From positions 1 through 13,100 of the forward strand of contig CABSAB010000011.1 in NCBI GenBank assembly GCA_902475515.1: a stretch of 13,100 bases of DNA, given 5' to 3'. The translations under genes were made by a program, and so were the position numbers. Positions 4,202 through 12,341 of this stretch are shown here, one piece after another. Below the pieces are notes generated by a model. That model did not search any database, had not been told where the DNA came from, and worked only from the letters and a program-made list of their open reading frames with translations. Origin of the DNA: an uncultured Eubacteriales bacterium. Its GTDB lineage: Bacteria > Bacillota > Clostridia > Oscillospirales > Oscillospiraceae. Numbering within the stretch: the first letter of the stretch is position 1; each line of letters begins with the position of its first letter.

Positions 4202-4753
4202 CAGTGGGGCCTTTTGGCAGATATTCAGCCGCCGGACTACGAGACCCGGGTGGCAATCATCGAAAACAAGGCTGCTTCCATGGGGCTGACATTGCCGGCA
4301 GATGTGGTGCATTATGTGGCGGAAAATATCACCTCCAACGTGCGGCAGCTGGAGGGCACGGTCAACAAAATTCTTGCCTACCGGGACATGACGGACTTTG
4401 AGATCAACCTCACGAACGTCTCCCGGGCCATTAAGGACATGTTCCGTGGAAAGGACAAGGTCCTGCCCACGCCGCAGCTGATCATTGCGGAGATCAGCTC
4501 CTACTACAATATCTCCGAATCGGTGATCCGGGGCACTGCCCGGGACAAGACCACCGCCGAAGCCCGGCAGATGGCCATGTACCTGATCCGGAAGCTGACC
4601 AATCTGAGCCTGGAGGACATTGCGCTGGAATTCGGAAAGGACCATTCCACGGTGATCCACTCCACCAGGAAAATGGAGACCAGCATCGCCTCGGACCAGC
4701 GGCTTTCCACCGTGGCCCAGGAGATCACCTCCAACATCAACGGGAAGCTGTAA
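4196..4753 (+). CDS. dnaA: DnaA replication initiator, C-terminal fragment (domains IIIB and IV)
   Basis: This 185-residue frame continues DnaA directly after box VII. It starts MIQWGLLADIQPPDYETR, contains the sensor II region NVRQLEG (48-54, Arg50) of the AAA+ lid, and ends with the DNA-binding domain IV, whose signature FGKDHSTVIHS (146-156) recognises DnaA boxes. The residues are intact and well conserved, so decay, if real, is recent. The ATG at 4196 overlaps the stop of the N-terminal fragment as ATGA, which would allow re-initiation by terminating ribosomes, but there is no ribosome-binding site of its own. Without rejoining, neither product could both bind ATP with a complete sensor set and bind DNA. 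The most ordinary reading is one dnaA gene carrying an error or mutation. Confidence 0.93.
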   Translation: MIQWGLLADIQPPDYETRVAIIENKAASMGLTLPADVVHYVAENITSNVRQLEGTVNKILAYRDMTDFEINLTNVSRAIKDMFRGKDKVLPTPQLIIAEISSYYNISESVIRGTARDKTTAEARQMAMYLIRKLTNLSLEDIALEFGKDHSTVIHSTRKMETSIASDQRLSTVAQEITSNINGKL

Positions 4754-5019
4754 ATTTCCACATATTAAGGTGAAAAGTGTGTGGAAAAAATGTGAACTGA
4801 CAAAAAGAGGATATTTTATGGGTGAGAGTGTGGAAAAGGCGGGAGATTTTGCACAATGGAATGTTGGCAAAAAACCCCGAAGAACCCAGAAAGGGAGGGG
4901 TGTTTCCACAATTTCCACGGTCCCTACTACTATTACTAAAAAAATATAAATTTTATGCTATAAAAAACGCAAATATGCATGTGTTTCAGAAAGCGGATTG
5001 CCCGGTGCTCTGTGGAAAA
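4754..5019. other. oriC: Chromosomal replication origin (oriC), dnaA-dnaN intergenic region
   Basis: About 300 bases without a gene. DnaA-box-like 9-mers: ATTTCCACA 4754-4762, TGTGGAAAA 4780-4788, TGTGGAAAA 4829-4837, TTTTGCACA 4847-4855, GTTTCCACA 4902-4910, ATTTCCACG 4911-4919 and TGTGGAAAA 5011-5019. The TGTGGAAAA copies are TTTTCCACA on the other strand and fit the TTWTNCACA consensus. The last pair before the AT-rich stretch (4938-4976) abuts the DnaA-trio element. Position between dnaA and dnaN is the usual Firmicutes origin site. The sequence signals are direct; function is inferred from the family layout. Confidence 0.88.
4902..4938 (+). repeat. Basal unwinding system: tandem DnaA boxes, GC step and five DnaA-trios
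   Basis: Two adjacent DnaA boxes (4902-4910, 4911-4919) are followed by GGTCC and then CTA CTA CTA TTA CTA (4924-4938). Read 3' to 5' on the bottom strand this is GAT GAT GAT AAT GAT, the DnaA-trio repeat described in Bacillus subtilis as the single-strand binding site for the DnaA filament. An A/T-only-like tract follows, the likely opening site. Confidence 0.8.
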
Positions 5020-5056
5020 CCTGCCGGCCGCTTTTTCAAAGAAAGGAGTATGCGTG

Positions 5057-6166
5057 ATGCTAAGCTTCACCTGCAGAAAAGACAGCCTGATCTCCGCCAT
5101 CTCCGTGGCATCCAGAACGGTGTCACAGAAAAGCACCATTCCCGCACTGGAGGGGATTCTGTTTCATGTGGGAGCGAATCTCACCCTGACGGGCTACAAC
5201 CTGGAAACGGGCATTGCCGTTTCCGTGGAGGCGGACATCAATGAGACCGGCGCGGCGGTATTTCCGGCCAAGCTCATCGGCGATATCGTGCGGAAGCTGC
5301 CGGACGAGACCGTAACGGTGAAGGTGGACGACAGCTATCATGTGAAGATCATGAGCGGCATCAGTTCCTTCACTATTATGGCATCCTCCGCGGAGGATTA
5401 TCCGGCCCTGCCGGATGTGGAATACGATAAAGCCATTGCGGTACCGCAGAATGTGCTGAAGGATATGATCTCCGGCACCATCTTCTCTGTCAGCGAGAAT
5501 CAGGCCCGGCCCATTCAGACGGGCTGCAAATTCGAAATCGCCGGGGACGAGATGACTGTGGTGGCGGTGGACGGCTATCGGCTGGCATTGCGGCGGGAGA
5601 AGATCGACAATCCCGAAGGACGGGAGCTGAGCTTTGTGGCCCCCTCTCCGGCTCTGCGGGAAGTGGAAAAGATCCTGGGGGACACGGACGACGACGCGCT
5701 GTTTACCCTGGGAACCCGGCACATCCAGTTCCAGGTGGGTCCGGCGACCTTGATCTGCCGGCTGCTGGAGGGCGAGTTTATCGACTGGCGGCGGGTGGTC
5801 CCCACGGACAACCCTGTGCGGCTGGCGGTGAATGTGAAGGAGCTGACCCAGTCCATTGACCGGGTGAGCCTGATCGTATCGGAGAAGCTGAAAAGCCCCG
5901 TGCGCTGCACCTTTGGAAACAATGAGGCGGAGTTCCACACCTCCAACTCCATCGGAAACGCCAGTGACCGCTGCGCCGTGGCGGGGGACGGCGGCGATCT
6001 GGAGATCGGCTTTAACTCCAAGTATCTGCTGGAGGCCCTGCGGGCGGTGCCCACGGAGGAAATCTCCCTGGAGATGAAAACCAACCTGAGCCCGGCGGTG
6101 ATGAATCCCTGCGAGGGTAATAAGTTCACCTATATGGTGCTGCCGGTCCGGCTCAAGGCCAACTGA
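5057..6166 (+). CDS. dnaN: DNA polymerase III beta subunit (sliding clamp), 369 aa
   Basis: DnaN forms the ring that tethers DNA polymerase III and many repair enzymes to DNA. The protein has the expected length (about 366-380) for three repeated clamp domains (about residues 1-120, 125-245, 250-369). Recognisable blocks are SFTCRKDSLISAISVASRTV at the N-terminus, IPALEGILF, the second-domain stretch starting with the EDYPALPDVEY region, VAVDGYRLALR, and the C-terminal MVLPVRL, which forms part of the partner-binding pocket. The ATG at 5057 is chosen because AAAGGAG lies eight bases upstream and MLSF matches the usual short N-terminus; the open frame back to 4979 overlaps the last origin DnaA box. 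It follows oriC and leads a tight run of genes, with yaaA only 11 bases downstream. Confidence 0.96.
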   Translation: MLSFTCRKDSLISAISVASRTVSQKSTIPALEGILFHVGANLTLTGYNLETGIAVSVEADINETGAAVFPAKLIGDIVRKLPDETVTVKVDDSYHVKIMSGISSFTIMASSAEDYPALPDVEYDKAIAVPQNVLKDMISGTIFSVSENQARPIQTGCKFEIAGDEMTVVAVDGYRLALRREKIDNPEGRELSFVAPSPALREVEKILGDTDDDALFTLGTRHIQFQVGPATLICRLLEGEFIDWRRVVPTDNPVRLAVNVKELTQSIDRVSLIVSEKLKSPVRCTFGNNEAEFHTSNSIGNASDRCAVAGDGGDLEIGFNSKYLLEALRAVPTEEISLEMKTNLSPAVMNPCEGNKFTYMVLPVRLKAN

Positions 6167-6177
6167 GGAAATACACG

Positions 6178-6417
6178 ATGAGAGTGAAAAAGACAACGCC
6201 GCAGGTGGAGGTGGAGATCCCCATTTCCACGGAGTTTATCAAGCTGGAGGCGTTTTTGAAGTTTTCCGGCGCGGTGGAGACCGGCGGCGAGGCTAAGAAC
6301 CTGATCCAGAACGGGGACGTTCTGGTGGATGGAGAAATCTGCACCATGCGGGGGAAAAAGCTGACCCCGGGCATGGAAGTGATGCTGGACGGCAGCGTGT
6401 ATAAGGTCACGACATGA
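6178..6417 (+). CDS. yaaA: S4-domain RNA-binding protein, YaaA (RlbA) family, 79 aa
   Basis: A small protein made almost entirely of an S4 RNA-binding domain: LEAFLKFSGAVETGGEAKNL (23-42) then QNGDVLVDGE (44-53) and a GxxV-type end (GMEVMLDGSVYKV, 65-77). Members between dnaN and recF in Firmicutes are known as YaaA or RlbA and are linked to ribosome large-subunit assembly; that role is taken from the family, not from this sequence. The length is close to the 71 residues of the B. subtilis protein, with a short charged N-terminal extension. GAGGAAA lies before the ATG. The stop overlaps the recF start as ATGA (6414-6417), so translation is coupled. Confidence 0.9.
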   Translation: MRVKKTTPQVEVEIPISTEFIKLEAFLKFSGAVETGGEAKNLIQNGDVLVDGEICTMRGKKLTPGMEVMLDGSVYKVTT

Positions 6418-7520
6418 GAGTAAACCGGTTACAGCTCCAGGGGTTTCGCAGCTATGAGACCCTGGACGCGGAATTTGACCCGGGGGTGAACCTCATTGTG
6501 GGGGACAACGCCCAGGGAAAGACCAACCTGCTGGAGGCCATCGTCTATCTCTCGGAGGGCAGCTCCTACCGCACCCGAAAAGAGGAGGAGCTGATCCGCT
6601 GGGACCGAGACTTTGCCCGGCTGGAGGCGGAGATATCCACGACCCGGCGGGATATTTCGCTGGTGTATGCCCTGTTCCGGGGACGGCGGCGGCGGCAGAT
6701 CATGCTGGGCGGCGTCAAACAGAAAAATGCCCAGGCGGCGGAAGAAGTGCTGAACACGGTGCTGTTTTGTCCGGAGGACCTGCAGATTCTCCGGGCGGGA
6801 GCCTCTGTGCGACGGCGGTTTCTAGACAGCGCCATTTCCCAGTTGCGGCCCAAATATAAAAAGGCCGTTTCCGATTATCAAAAGCTCTATGACAGCAAAA
6901 GCCGCATCCTGCGAGATTACCATGAAAAGCCCAGCCTTTTGGAGGCGCTGCCGGATTTTAATCGGCAGATGGCCATGGTGGGCGCCGTCATAATCGGATA
7001 CCGCGCTCAATACTGCAGGAAGCTGACGGAGCTGGCGGAGAAATATCACGGGATCTGTTCCGGAGGGAACGAGAAGCTGCAGCTTTGCTATCAGACCGTT
7101 TCAACTATTGACGATCCCTTTGCCCCGGCTCAGAAGATATTTGCGCGGATCATGGAGCATCAGGAGAGCCACTACCGGGCGGAGGTCGAAAGCGGGCGCT
7201 GCCTGACGGGGCCCCACAAGGACGATTTTGAGGTGTTTTTGGACGATAGATCCCTGAAAAGCTTTGGTTCTCAGGGTCAGACCCGGACGGCGGCCATTGC
7301 CCTGAAGCTCTCCGAACGGGAGATCGCCCGGGACGACACCGGCGAGGAACCGGTGCTGCTGCTGGACGACGTGCTCTCGGAGCTGGATCAGGGGCGGCAG
7401 GATTTCATCTTGAATGAGATCCGGTCCGGACAGGTGTTTATCACCTGCTGTGAGACGGAGAAGGTGACCACCGCCGGGCGGGTGTTCTTCGTGAAAAACG
7501 GCACGCTGTCTGCGGAATAG
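6414..7520 (+). CDS. recF: DNA replication and repair protein RecF, 368 aa
   Basis: RecF is an SMC-like ATPase that with RecO and RecR loads RecA at single-strand gaps. Walker A is GDNAQGKT (30-37), the ABC-like signature is SFGSQGQTR (283-291) and Walker B with D-loop is VLLLDDVLSELD (314-325). The arm region between them contains the RecF-typical VLFCPEDLQILRAGASVRRR (116-134) and LTGPHKDDFEVFLDDR (264-279). Length is normal (about 360-370). It starts within the yaaA stop (ATGA overlap) and ends 12 bases before remB. The position after dnaN-yaaA is the standard Firmicutes arrangement. Nothing is missing or unusual. Confidence 0.96.
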   Translation: MRVNRLQLQGFRSYETLDAEFDPGVNLIVGDNAQGKTNLLEAIVYLSEGSSYRTRKEEELIRWDRDFARLEAEISTTRRDISLVYALFRGRRRRQIMLGGVKQKNAQAAEEVLNTVLFCPEDLQILRAGASVRRRFLDSAISQLRPKYKKAVSDYQKLYDSKSRILRDYHEKPSLLEALPDFNRQMAMVGAVIIGYRAQYCRKLTELAEKYHGICSGGNEKLQLCYQTVSTIDDPFAPAQKIFARIMEHQESHYRAEVESGRCLTGPHKDDFEVFLDDRSLKSFGSQGQTRTAAIALKLSEREIARDDTGEEPVLLLDDVLSELDQGRQDFILNEIRSGQVFITCCETEKVTTAGRVFFVKNGTLSAE

Positions 7521-7532
7521 AAAGGGATCATT

Positions 7533-7778
7533 ATGTATATTGACATCGGCGGCGATATGGCCGTGCGGGACCGCAGCATCATCGGGATCTTTGATCTGGA
7601 TGGCACGTCCCTTTCAAAAAAGACCATGGAATATCTGAAATCTGCCGAAGACGGCGGCGGGCTGATCTCTGTGACGGAGGACATTCCAAAGTCCTTTCTG
7701 GTGACGGAGGAATATGGTATGGAACGGGTGTATTTCACCGGGCTTTCCGCCACGACGCTGGAAAAGCGTGTGAAATGA
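7533..7778 (+). CDS. remB: RemB-type DUF370 protein (extracellular matrix regulator family), 81 aa
   Basis: MYIDIGGDMAVRDRSIIGIFD at the start and LVTEEYGMERVYFTGLSATTL near the end are typical of the small DUF370 family found between recF and gyrB (YaaB/RemB in Bacillus subtilis). RemA, the better known relative, binds DNA and activates matrix and osmoprotection genes; RemB is associated with the same process. In this organism the target is unknown, and biofilm genes are not implied. AAAGGG lies before the ATG at 7533. The gene follows recF after a 12-base gap, suggesting a common transcript, and is followed by an AT-rich gap of about 70 bases before gyrB. Confidence 0.88.
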   Translation: MYIDIGGDMAVRDRSIIGIFDLDGTSLSKKTMEYLKSAEDGGGLISVTEDIPKSFLVTEEYGMERVYFTGLSATTLEKRVK

Positions 7779-7805
7779 GTTTGTGATCCATCAATTTTTA
7801 TTGTT

Positions 7806-7833
7806 TTGATAGATTCTCAGTAAATGCGATAAC
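7806..7833 (+). promoter_or_regulatory. Possible promoter before gyrB
   Basis: The 73-base gap between remB and gyrB is AT-rich and contains TTGATA (7806-7811), 16 bases, then GATAAC (7828-7833). The -10 is a poor match, so this is only a candidate. gyrB itself has an excellent ribosome-binding site (AAAGGAGG). Confidence 0.3.
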
Positions 7834-7851
7834 GAAAAAGGAGGTTCCTAT

Positions 7852-9798
7852 ATGTCGGAGGAGACAAATAAGACATACGGTGCCGAACAAATTCAGGTGC
7901 TGGAAGGGCTGGAGGCAGTCCGAAAGCGTCCAGGTATGTATATTGGGTCCCAGAGTGCGCCGGGTCTGCATCACCTGGTGTATGAAATCGTGGACAACGC
8001 CATTGACGAAGCTATGGCCGGGTACTGCGACCACATTCAGGTGGAAATCCGGGAGGGGGACATCATTGCGGTCAAGGACAACGGCCGCGGTATCCCCACG
8101 GGCATTCAGCCCCAGACGGGAAAGCCCGCTCTTGAGGTCGTGTTCACGGTGCTTCATGCCGGCGGCAAGTTCGGCGGCGGCGGGTACAAGGTATCCGGCG
8201 GCCTCCACGGTGTGGGCGCTTCGGTTGTAAACGCCCTGTCGGAGTGGCTGGAGGTGCGGGTCTTCCGGGATGGGAACATCTATGAGATGAAGTTCGCCCG
8301 GGGCCATGTGACCCAGCCCATGACCATTGTCGGAACCACCGAAGATCACGGCTCCGAGATCGTCTTTAAGCCCGACGGCGAGATTTTCGAGGTGCTGGAA
8401 TATAACTACGACACCCTGGAAAAGCGCCTCCGGGAGCAGGCGTTTCTAAACGCCGGTGTGCGCATCCAGCTTCGGGACCTGCGGCCGAAGCCTGAGGGCG
8501 AGGAGAACCGGGAAGATGATATGTGCTATGAGGGCGGCATCCGGTCCTTTGTGGAGCACATCAACCAAACAAAGACGCCCCTCCATGAGGAGGTCATCTA
8601 CCTCTCCGGCAAGCGGAAGGACGGGGAAAACGAATCCCAGGCGGAGATCGCCATTCAGTACAACGACAGCTATAACGAGATTCTCCTCTCCTTTGCCAAT
8701 GACATCCACACCACCGAGGGCGGCACCCATGAGACGGGCTTTAAGACGGCGCTGACCTGGGTCCTCAACAACTATGGCCACAGCAAGAAGCTGCTCAAGG
8801 AAGATGAGAATATCTCCGGCGACGACAGCCGGGAGGGTCTAACGGCGGTCATTTCCGTGAAGCTCTCCGACGCCCAGTTTGAGGGCCAGACCAAGACGAA
8901 GCTCGGGAACTCCGATATGCGCTCCCTGGTGGACAGCGTCATGCGGGAGGGCCTAGCGGAATTTTTGGAGGAGCACCCGGCGGTGGGCAAGGCCATCATT
9001 GAAAAGGCCTTGATGGCCTCCCGGGCAAGAGAAGCCGCAAGGAAAGCCCGGGAATCCGTCCGGCGGAAGACCGGGCTGGAATCCGGCCAGATGCCGGACA
9101 AGCTCCAGGACTGCAACGAGCGGGACCCATCGCTCTGCGAAATCTACATCGTGGAGGGCGACTCCGCGGCGGGCTCCGCCATTCAGGGGCGGGATTCCCG
9201 GTTCCAGGCCATCCTCTCCATGTGGGGCAAGATGCTCAACGTGGAAAAGGCACGGGCCGACAAAATCTATGGCAATGACAAGCTCTATCCCATGATCGTG
9301 GCACTGGGCGCGGGCATCGGGGCGGAGTTCAACATTGAAAAGCTCCGGTATCACAAGATCGTCATTATGGCCGATGCCGACGTGGACGGTGCCCACATCC
9401 GGACGCTGCTGCTGACGTTCTTCTTCCGCTATATGCGGCCGCTGATCGAAAACGGCTACGTCTACTCCGCCGTACCGCCCCTTTATAAGCTCACCCGGGG
9501 CAAGACCACCCGCGTTGCCTACTCCGACGAGCAGCGGGACATGATCTCTGCCGAAATGCGCGGGGATAACCCCAATGTGAAGGTGGAAATCTCCCGGTTC
9601 AAGGGCCTTGGTGAGATGGACCCCCATGAGCTGTGGGAGACCACCATGGACCCCGAGACAAGGACATTGCGGCGCATCACCCTGGACGACGCGGTGAAGG
9701 CCGACCAGGTGTTTACGGTACTCATGGGCGAGGAGGTCGCCCCCCGGCGGGAGTGGATCGAGCAGAACGCCAAGTACGCTGTGAACATTGATATTTAA
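7852..9798 (+). CDS. gyrB: DNA gyrase subunit B, 648 aa
   Basis: GyrB supplies the ATPase and part of the metal site of DNA gyrase, which introduces negative supercoils. The GHKL ATPase domain shows YEIVDNAIDEA (44-54, catalytic Glu45), DNGRGIP (76-82) and the lid HAGGKFGGGGYKVSGGLHGVG. The Toprim domain shows IVEGDSAAGSA (Glu435) and MADADVDGAHI (Asp508, Asp510, Asp512). The C-terminus has the conserved SRFKGLGEMDPHELWETTMDP. The length fits the short Firmicutes form without the proteobacterial insertion. AAAGGAGG lies nine bases before the ATG at 7852. gyrA follows after 17 bases with its own strong ribosome site, so the two subunits should be made from one transcript. GyrB rather than ParE is supported by the gyrA partner with a GyrA-box. 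Confidence 0.97.
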   Translation: MSEETNKTYGAEQIQVLEGLEAVRKRPGMYIGSQSAPGLHHLVYEIVDNAIDEAMAGYCDHIQVEIREGDIIAVKDNGRGIPTGIQPQTGKPALEVVFTVLHAGGKFGGGGYKVSGGLHGVGASVVNALSEWLEVRVFRDGNIYEMKFARGHVTQPMTIVGTTEDHGSEIVFKPDGEIFEVLEYNYDTLEKRLREQAFLNAGVRIQLRDLRPKPEGEENREDDMCYEGGIRSFVEHINQTKTPLHEEVIYLSGKRKDGENESQAEIAIQYNDSYNEILLSFANDIHTTEGGTHETGFKTALTWVLNNYGHSKKLLKEDENISGDDSREGLTAVISVKLSDAQFEGQTKTKLGNSDMRSLVDSVMREGLAEFLEEHPAVGKAIIEKALMASRAREAARKARESVRRKTGLESGQMPDKLQDCNERDPSLCEIYIVEGDSAAGSAIQGRDSRFQAILSMWGKMLNVEKARADKIYGNDKLYPMIVALGAGIGAEFNIEKLRYHKIVIMADADVDGAHIRTLLLTFFFRYMRPLIENGYVYSAVPPLYKLTRGKTTRVAYSDEQRDMISAEMRGDNPNVKVEISRFKGLGEMDPHELWETTMDPETRTLRRITLDDAVKADQVFTVLMGEEVAPRREWIEQNAKYAVNIDI

Positions 9799-9815
9799 GG
9801 AAGGAGTGCGTTCTT

Positions 9816-12338
9816 ATGGCACATAATCGTGATTATAAACCGGAGGACATCGCCTTCCCGAATCAGGTGATCACGGAATCCGAGCTGGTCAAGGAGATGC
9901 AGGACAGCTATATTGAATACGCCATGAGCGTCATTGTGGCCCGGGCCCTGCCCGATGTGCGGGACGGTCTCAAGCCTGTACACCGCCGTATTCTGTACGC
10001 GATGCACGAGGAAAATCTGACTGCTGACAAGCCCTTTAAGAAATCCGCCACCTGCGTGGGTGACGTGCTGGGTAAATACCATCCCCACGGAGACAGTTCC
10101 GTCTATGACGCCATGGTGCGTCTGGCCCAGGACTTCTCCATGCGCTATCAGCTGGTGGACGGCCACGGAAACTTCGGTTCTGTGGACGGCGATCCCCCGG
10201 CGGCCTACCGTTACACAGAGGCACGGCTGTCGAAAATTTCGGCGGAGATGCTGCGGGATATCGACAAGGACACGGTGAACTGGGACCCGAACTTTGACGA
10301 AAGCCGTAAGGAGCCGAGAGTACTCCCCTCGCGCTTTCCGAATCTGCTGGTGAACGGCTCCTCGGGCATCGCCGTAGGCATGACCACCAACATTCCCCCC
10401 CACAACCTGCGGGAGGTCATCGGCGCCTGCGTTACGGTACTGGACAACCCTGAGGCGGAGCTTGCGGACCTGATGGAGCACATCAAGGGGCCGGACTTTC
10501 CTACCAAGGGTATTATCATGGGAAGAAGCGGCATCCGGGCCGCCTATGCCACAGGCCGGGGCCGGCTGGTGGTGCGGGCGCGGCACGAGTTTGAGGAATT
10601 CGGCCGGGACCGGACCCGCATTGTCATTACGGAGCTTCCCTATCAGGTGAACAAGCGGCAGCTCATCAAAAACATTGCGGACCAGGTGAAGGAAAAGCGC
10701 CTGGAGGGCATCTCGGACCTGCGGGACGAGACCGACCGCAACGGTATGCGCATGGTCATTGAGCTGAAAAAGGACGCCAATCCCCAGGTGGTGCTGAACC
10801 GCCTGTTTGCCCAGACCCAGCTCCAGAGCACCTTTGCGGTGAACATGCTGGCACTGGTAGACGACCAGAAGCAGCCGAAGATCCTGTCCCTGCGGCACAT
10901 CATTGACGAGTATCTGAAATTCCAGGAGGAAGTCATTGTCCGGCGGACCCAGTACGACCTGAAAAAGGCACAGGAGCGGGCCCATCTGCTGGAGGGCTTG
11001 CTGATCGCCCAGGACAACATTGACGAGGTCATCAAGATCATCCGGAACAGCTACAGCAATGCCAAGGAGAACCTCATGGAGCGGTTCGGGCTGGACGACG
11101 TCCAGGCCCAGGCCATCTGCGATATGCGCCTGATCTCTCTCCAGGGTCTCAACCGGGAAAAGCTGGAGGCGGAATACAAGGAGCTGGAGGAGCGGATCGC
11201 TTACTACAACAGTGTCCTTTCCGATGAGAATATGGTCAAAGCCATTCTCAAGGAGGAGCTTCAGGGAATCGCCGACAAGTTCGGCGACGACCGCAAGACC
11301 GAGATCCAGGAGGTCGAGGACGAGATCGACATTGAGGACCTCATCGAGGAGGAGGACTGCTGCTATACCATGAGCGACGCGGGCTACATCAAGCGGATGC
11401 CCGTGGACACCTACAAGGCCCAGCACCGGGGCGGCCGGGGCATCAACGCCCAGAGCCTCAAGGACGAGGACTTTGTAAAGAACCTGTTTATCGCGTCTAC
11501 CCATGACTTTGTGCTGTTCTTTACGAACCGGGGCAAGGTACACCGGAAGAAGGGCTATCTGATCCCCGAGGCCAGCCGCACGGCGCGGGGTACCAACATC
11601 GTCAACATTCTGCCCCTGGAGAGCGGCGAGCAGGTGACGGCTATGCTGCTGCTGCGGGAATTCCGGGAGGACGAATATCTGATGATGGTCACCCGGAAGG
11701 GCACCGTGAAGCGGCTGAAGCTCACAGAGATCAACACCGCCCGGAAGGCGGGCATCCGTGCCCTTTCCCTGGAGGAGGGGGACGAGCTGATCTCCGTCAT
11801 GCGGACCGACGGCAGTAAGAACATCATCATCGGCTCCCATGAGGGCATGGCCATCTGCTTCAATGAGACCGACGTGCGGCCCATGGGCCGGGACGCGGCG
11901 GGCGTGCGCGGCATCCGTCTTGGCGACGGCGACTATGTGGTGGGCGCCGAGGTGGCGGATCCGGAAGCCTGCCTGCTGACCGTGACCGAAAACGGCTACG
12001 GCAAGCGCACCCAGGTCTCTGAATATATGCGCGGCAGCGACGAAGGCGCCGATGGCCAGCCCCAGAAGCGGGGCGGCAAGGGCCTGAAAAACTACAATAT
12101 CACCGCCAAGACCGGCCTGATCGCCGGCGTGCGGATGGTCACCGAGGAGGACGATGTCATGCTCATCTCCGATGACGGAACCATCATCCGGATGCCCGCA
12201 AAGGACATTAATATCTATAAGCGGGATACCCAGGGCGTCATCGTCATGCGGGTGGAGGATGGCAGCAAGGTCATCTCCATCGAAAAGGTGGCGGCCGAGG
12301 AAGAAGCGGAGGCGGAAGCCTCCGGCAGTGAGGAATAA
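9816..12338 (+). CDS. gyrA: DNA gyrase subunit A, 840 aa
   Basis: GyrA cuts and rejoins DNA through its active-site tyrosine, here Tyr133 in YRYTEARLSK. The winged-helix region includes RALPDVRDGLKPVHRRILYAM (43-63) and the quinolone-determining segment HPHGDSSVYDAM (89-100), where the residues equivalent to E. coli Ser83 and Asp87 (Ser94, Asp98) are the sensitive wild type. The GyrA-box QHRGGRG at 536-542, a variant of QRRGGRG, marks a true gyrase rather than topoisomerase IV, and the following DNA-wrapping domain shows repeated RG(I/T) blade motifs. The protein ends in an acidic tail (EEEAEAEASGSEE). GGAAGGAG lies upstream of the ATG at 9816. Start is about ten residues longer at the N-terminus than in E. 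coli. rnhA begins three bases after the stop. Confidence 0.97.
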   Translation: MAHNRDYKPEDIAFPNQVITESELVKEMQDSYIEYAMSVIVARALPDVRDGLKPVHRRILYAMHEENLTADKPFKKSATCVGDVLGKYHPHGDSSVYDAMVRLAQDFSMRYQLVDGHGNFGSVDGDPPAAYRYTEARLSKISAEMLRDIDKDTVNWDPNFDESRKEPRVLPSRFPNLLVNGSSGIAVGMTTNIPPHNLREVIGACVTVLDNPEAELADLMEHIKGPDFPTKGIIMGRSGIRAAYATGRGRLVVRARHEFEEFGRDRTRIVITELPYQVNKRQLIKNIADQVKEKRLEGISDLRDETDRNGMRMVIELKKDANPQVVLNRLFAQTQLQSTFAVNMLALVDDQKQPKILSLRHIIDEYLKFQEEVIVRRTQYDLKKAQERAHLLEGLLIAQDNIDEVIKIIRNSYSNAKENLMERFGLDDVQAQAICDMRLISLQGLNREKLEAEYKELEERIAYYNSVLSDENMVKAILKEELQGIADKFGDDRKTEIQEVEDEIDIEDLIEEEDCCYTMSDAGYIKRMPVDTYKAQHRGGRGINAQSLKDEDFVKNLFIASTHDFVLFFTNRGKVHRKKGYLIPEASRTARGTNIVNILPLESGEQVTAMLLLREFREDEYLMMVTRKGTVKRLKLTEINTARKAGIRALSLEEGDELISVMRTDGSKNIIIGSHEGMAICFNETDVRPMGRDAAGVRGIRLGDGDYVVGAEVADPEACLLTVTENGYGKRTQVSEYMRGSDEGADGQPQKRGGKGLKNYNITAKTGLIAGVRMVTEEDDVMLISDDGTIIRMPAKDINIYKRDTQGVIVMRVEDGSKVISIEKVAAEEEAEAEASGSEE

Positions 12339-12341
12339 GCC

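Noticed and set aside
4818..4949. A 43-codon frame inside oriC with AAAGAGG seven bases before its ATG (MGESVEKAGDF...)
   Set aside because: It runs through the DnaA boxes and the trios, its composition is dictated by those repeats, it has no recognisable domain, and the stop lies in the AT-rich opening site. Conservation as protein would be needed to revive it.
4933..4964. Possible dnaN promoter with TGC-TATAAA (-10 at 4959-4964) in the AT-rich origin tract
   Set aside because: No acceptable -35 at 16-18 bases, and any AT tract yields such -10 matches; the AT richness is explained by origin opening.
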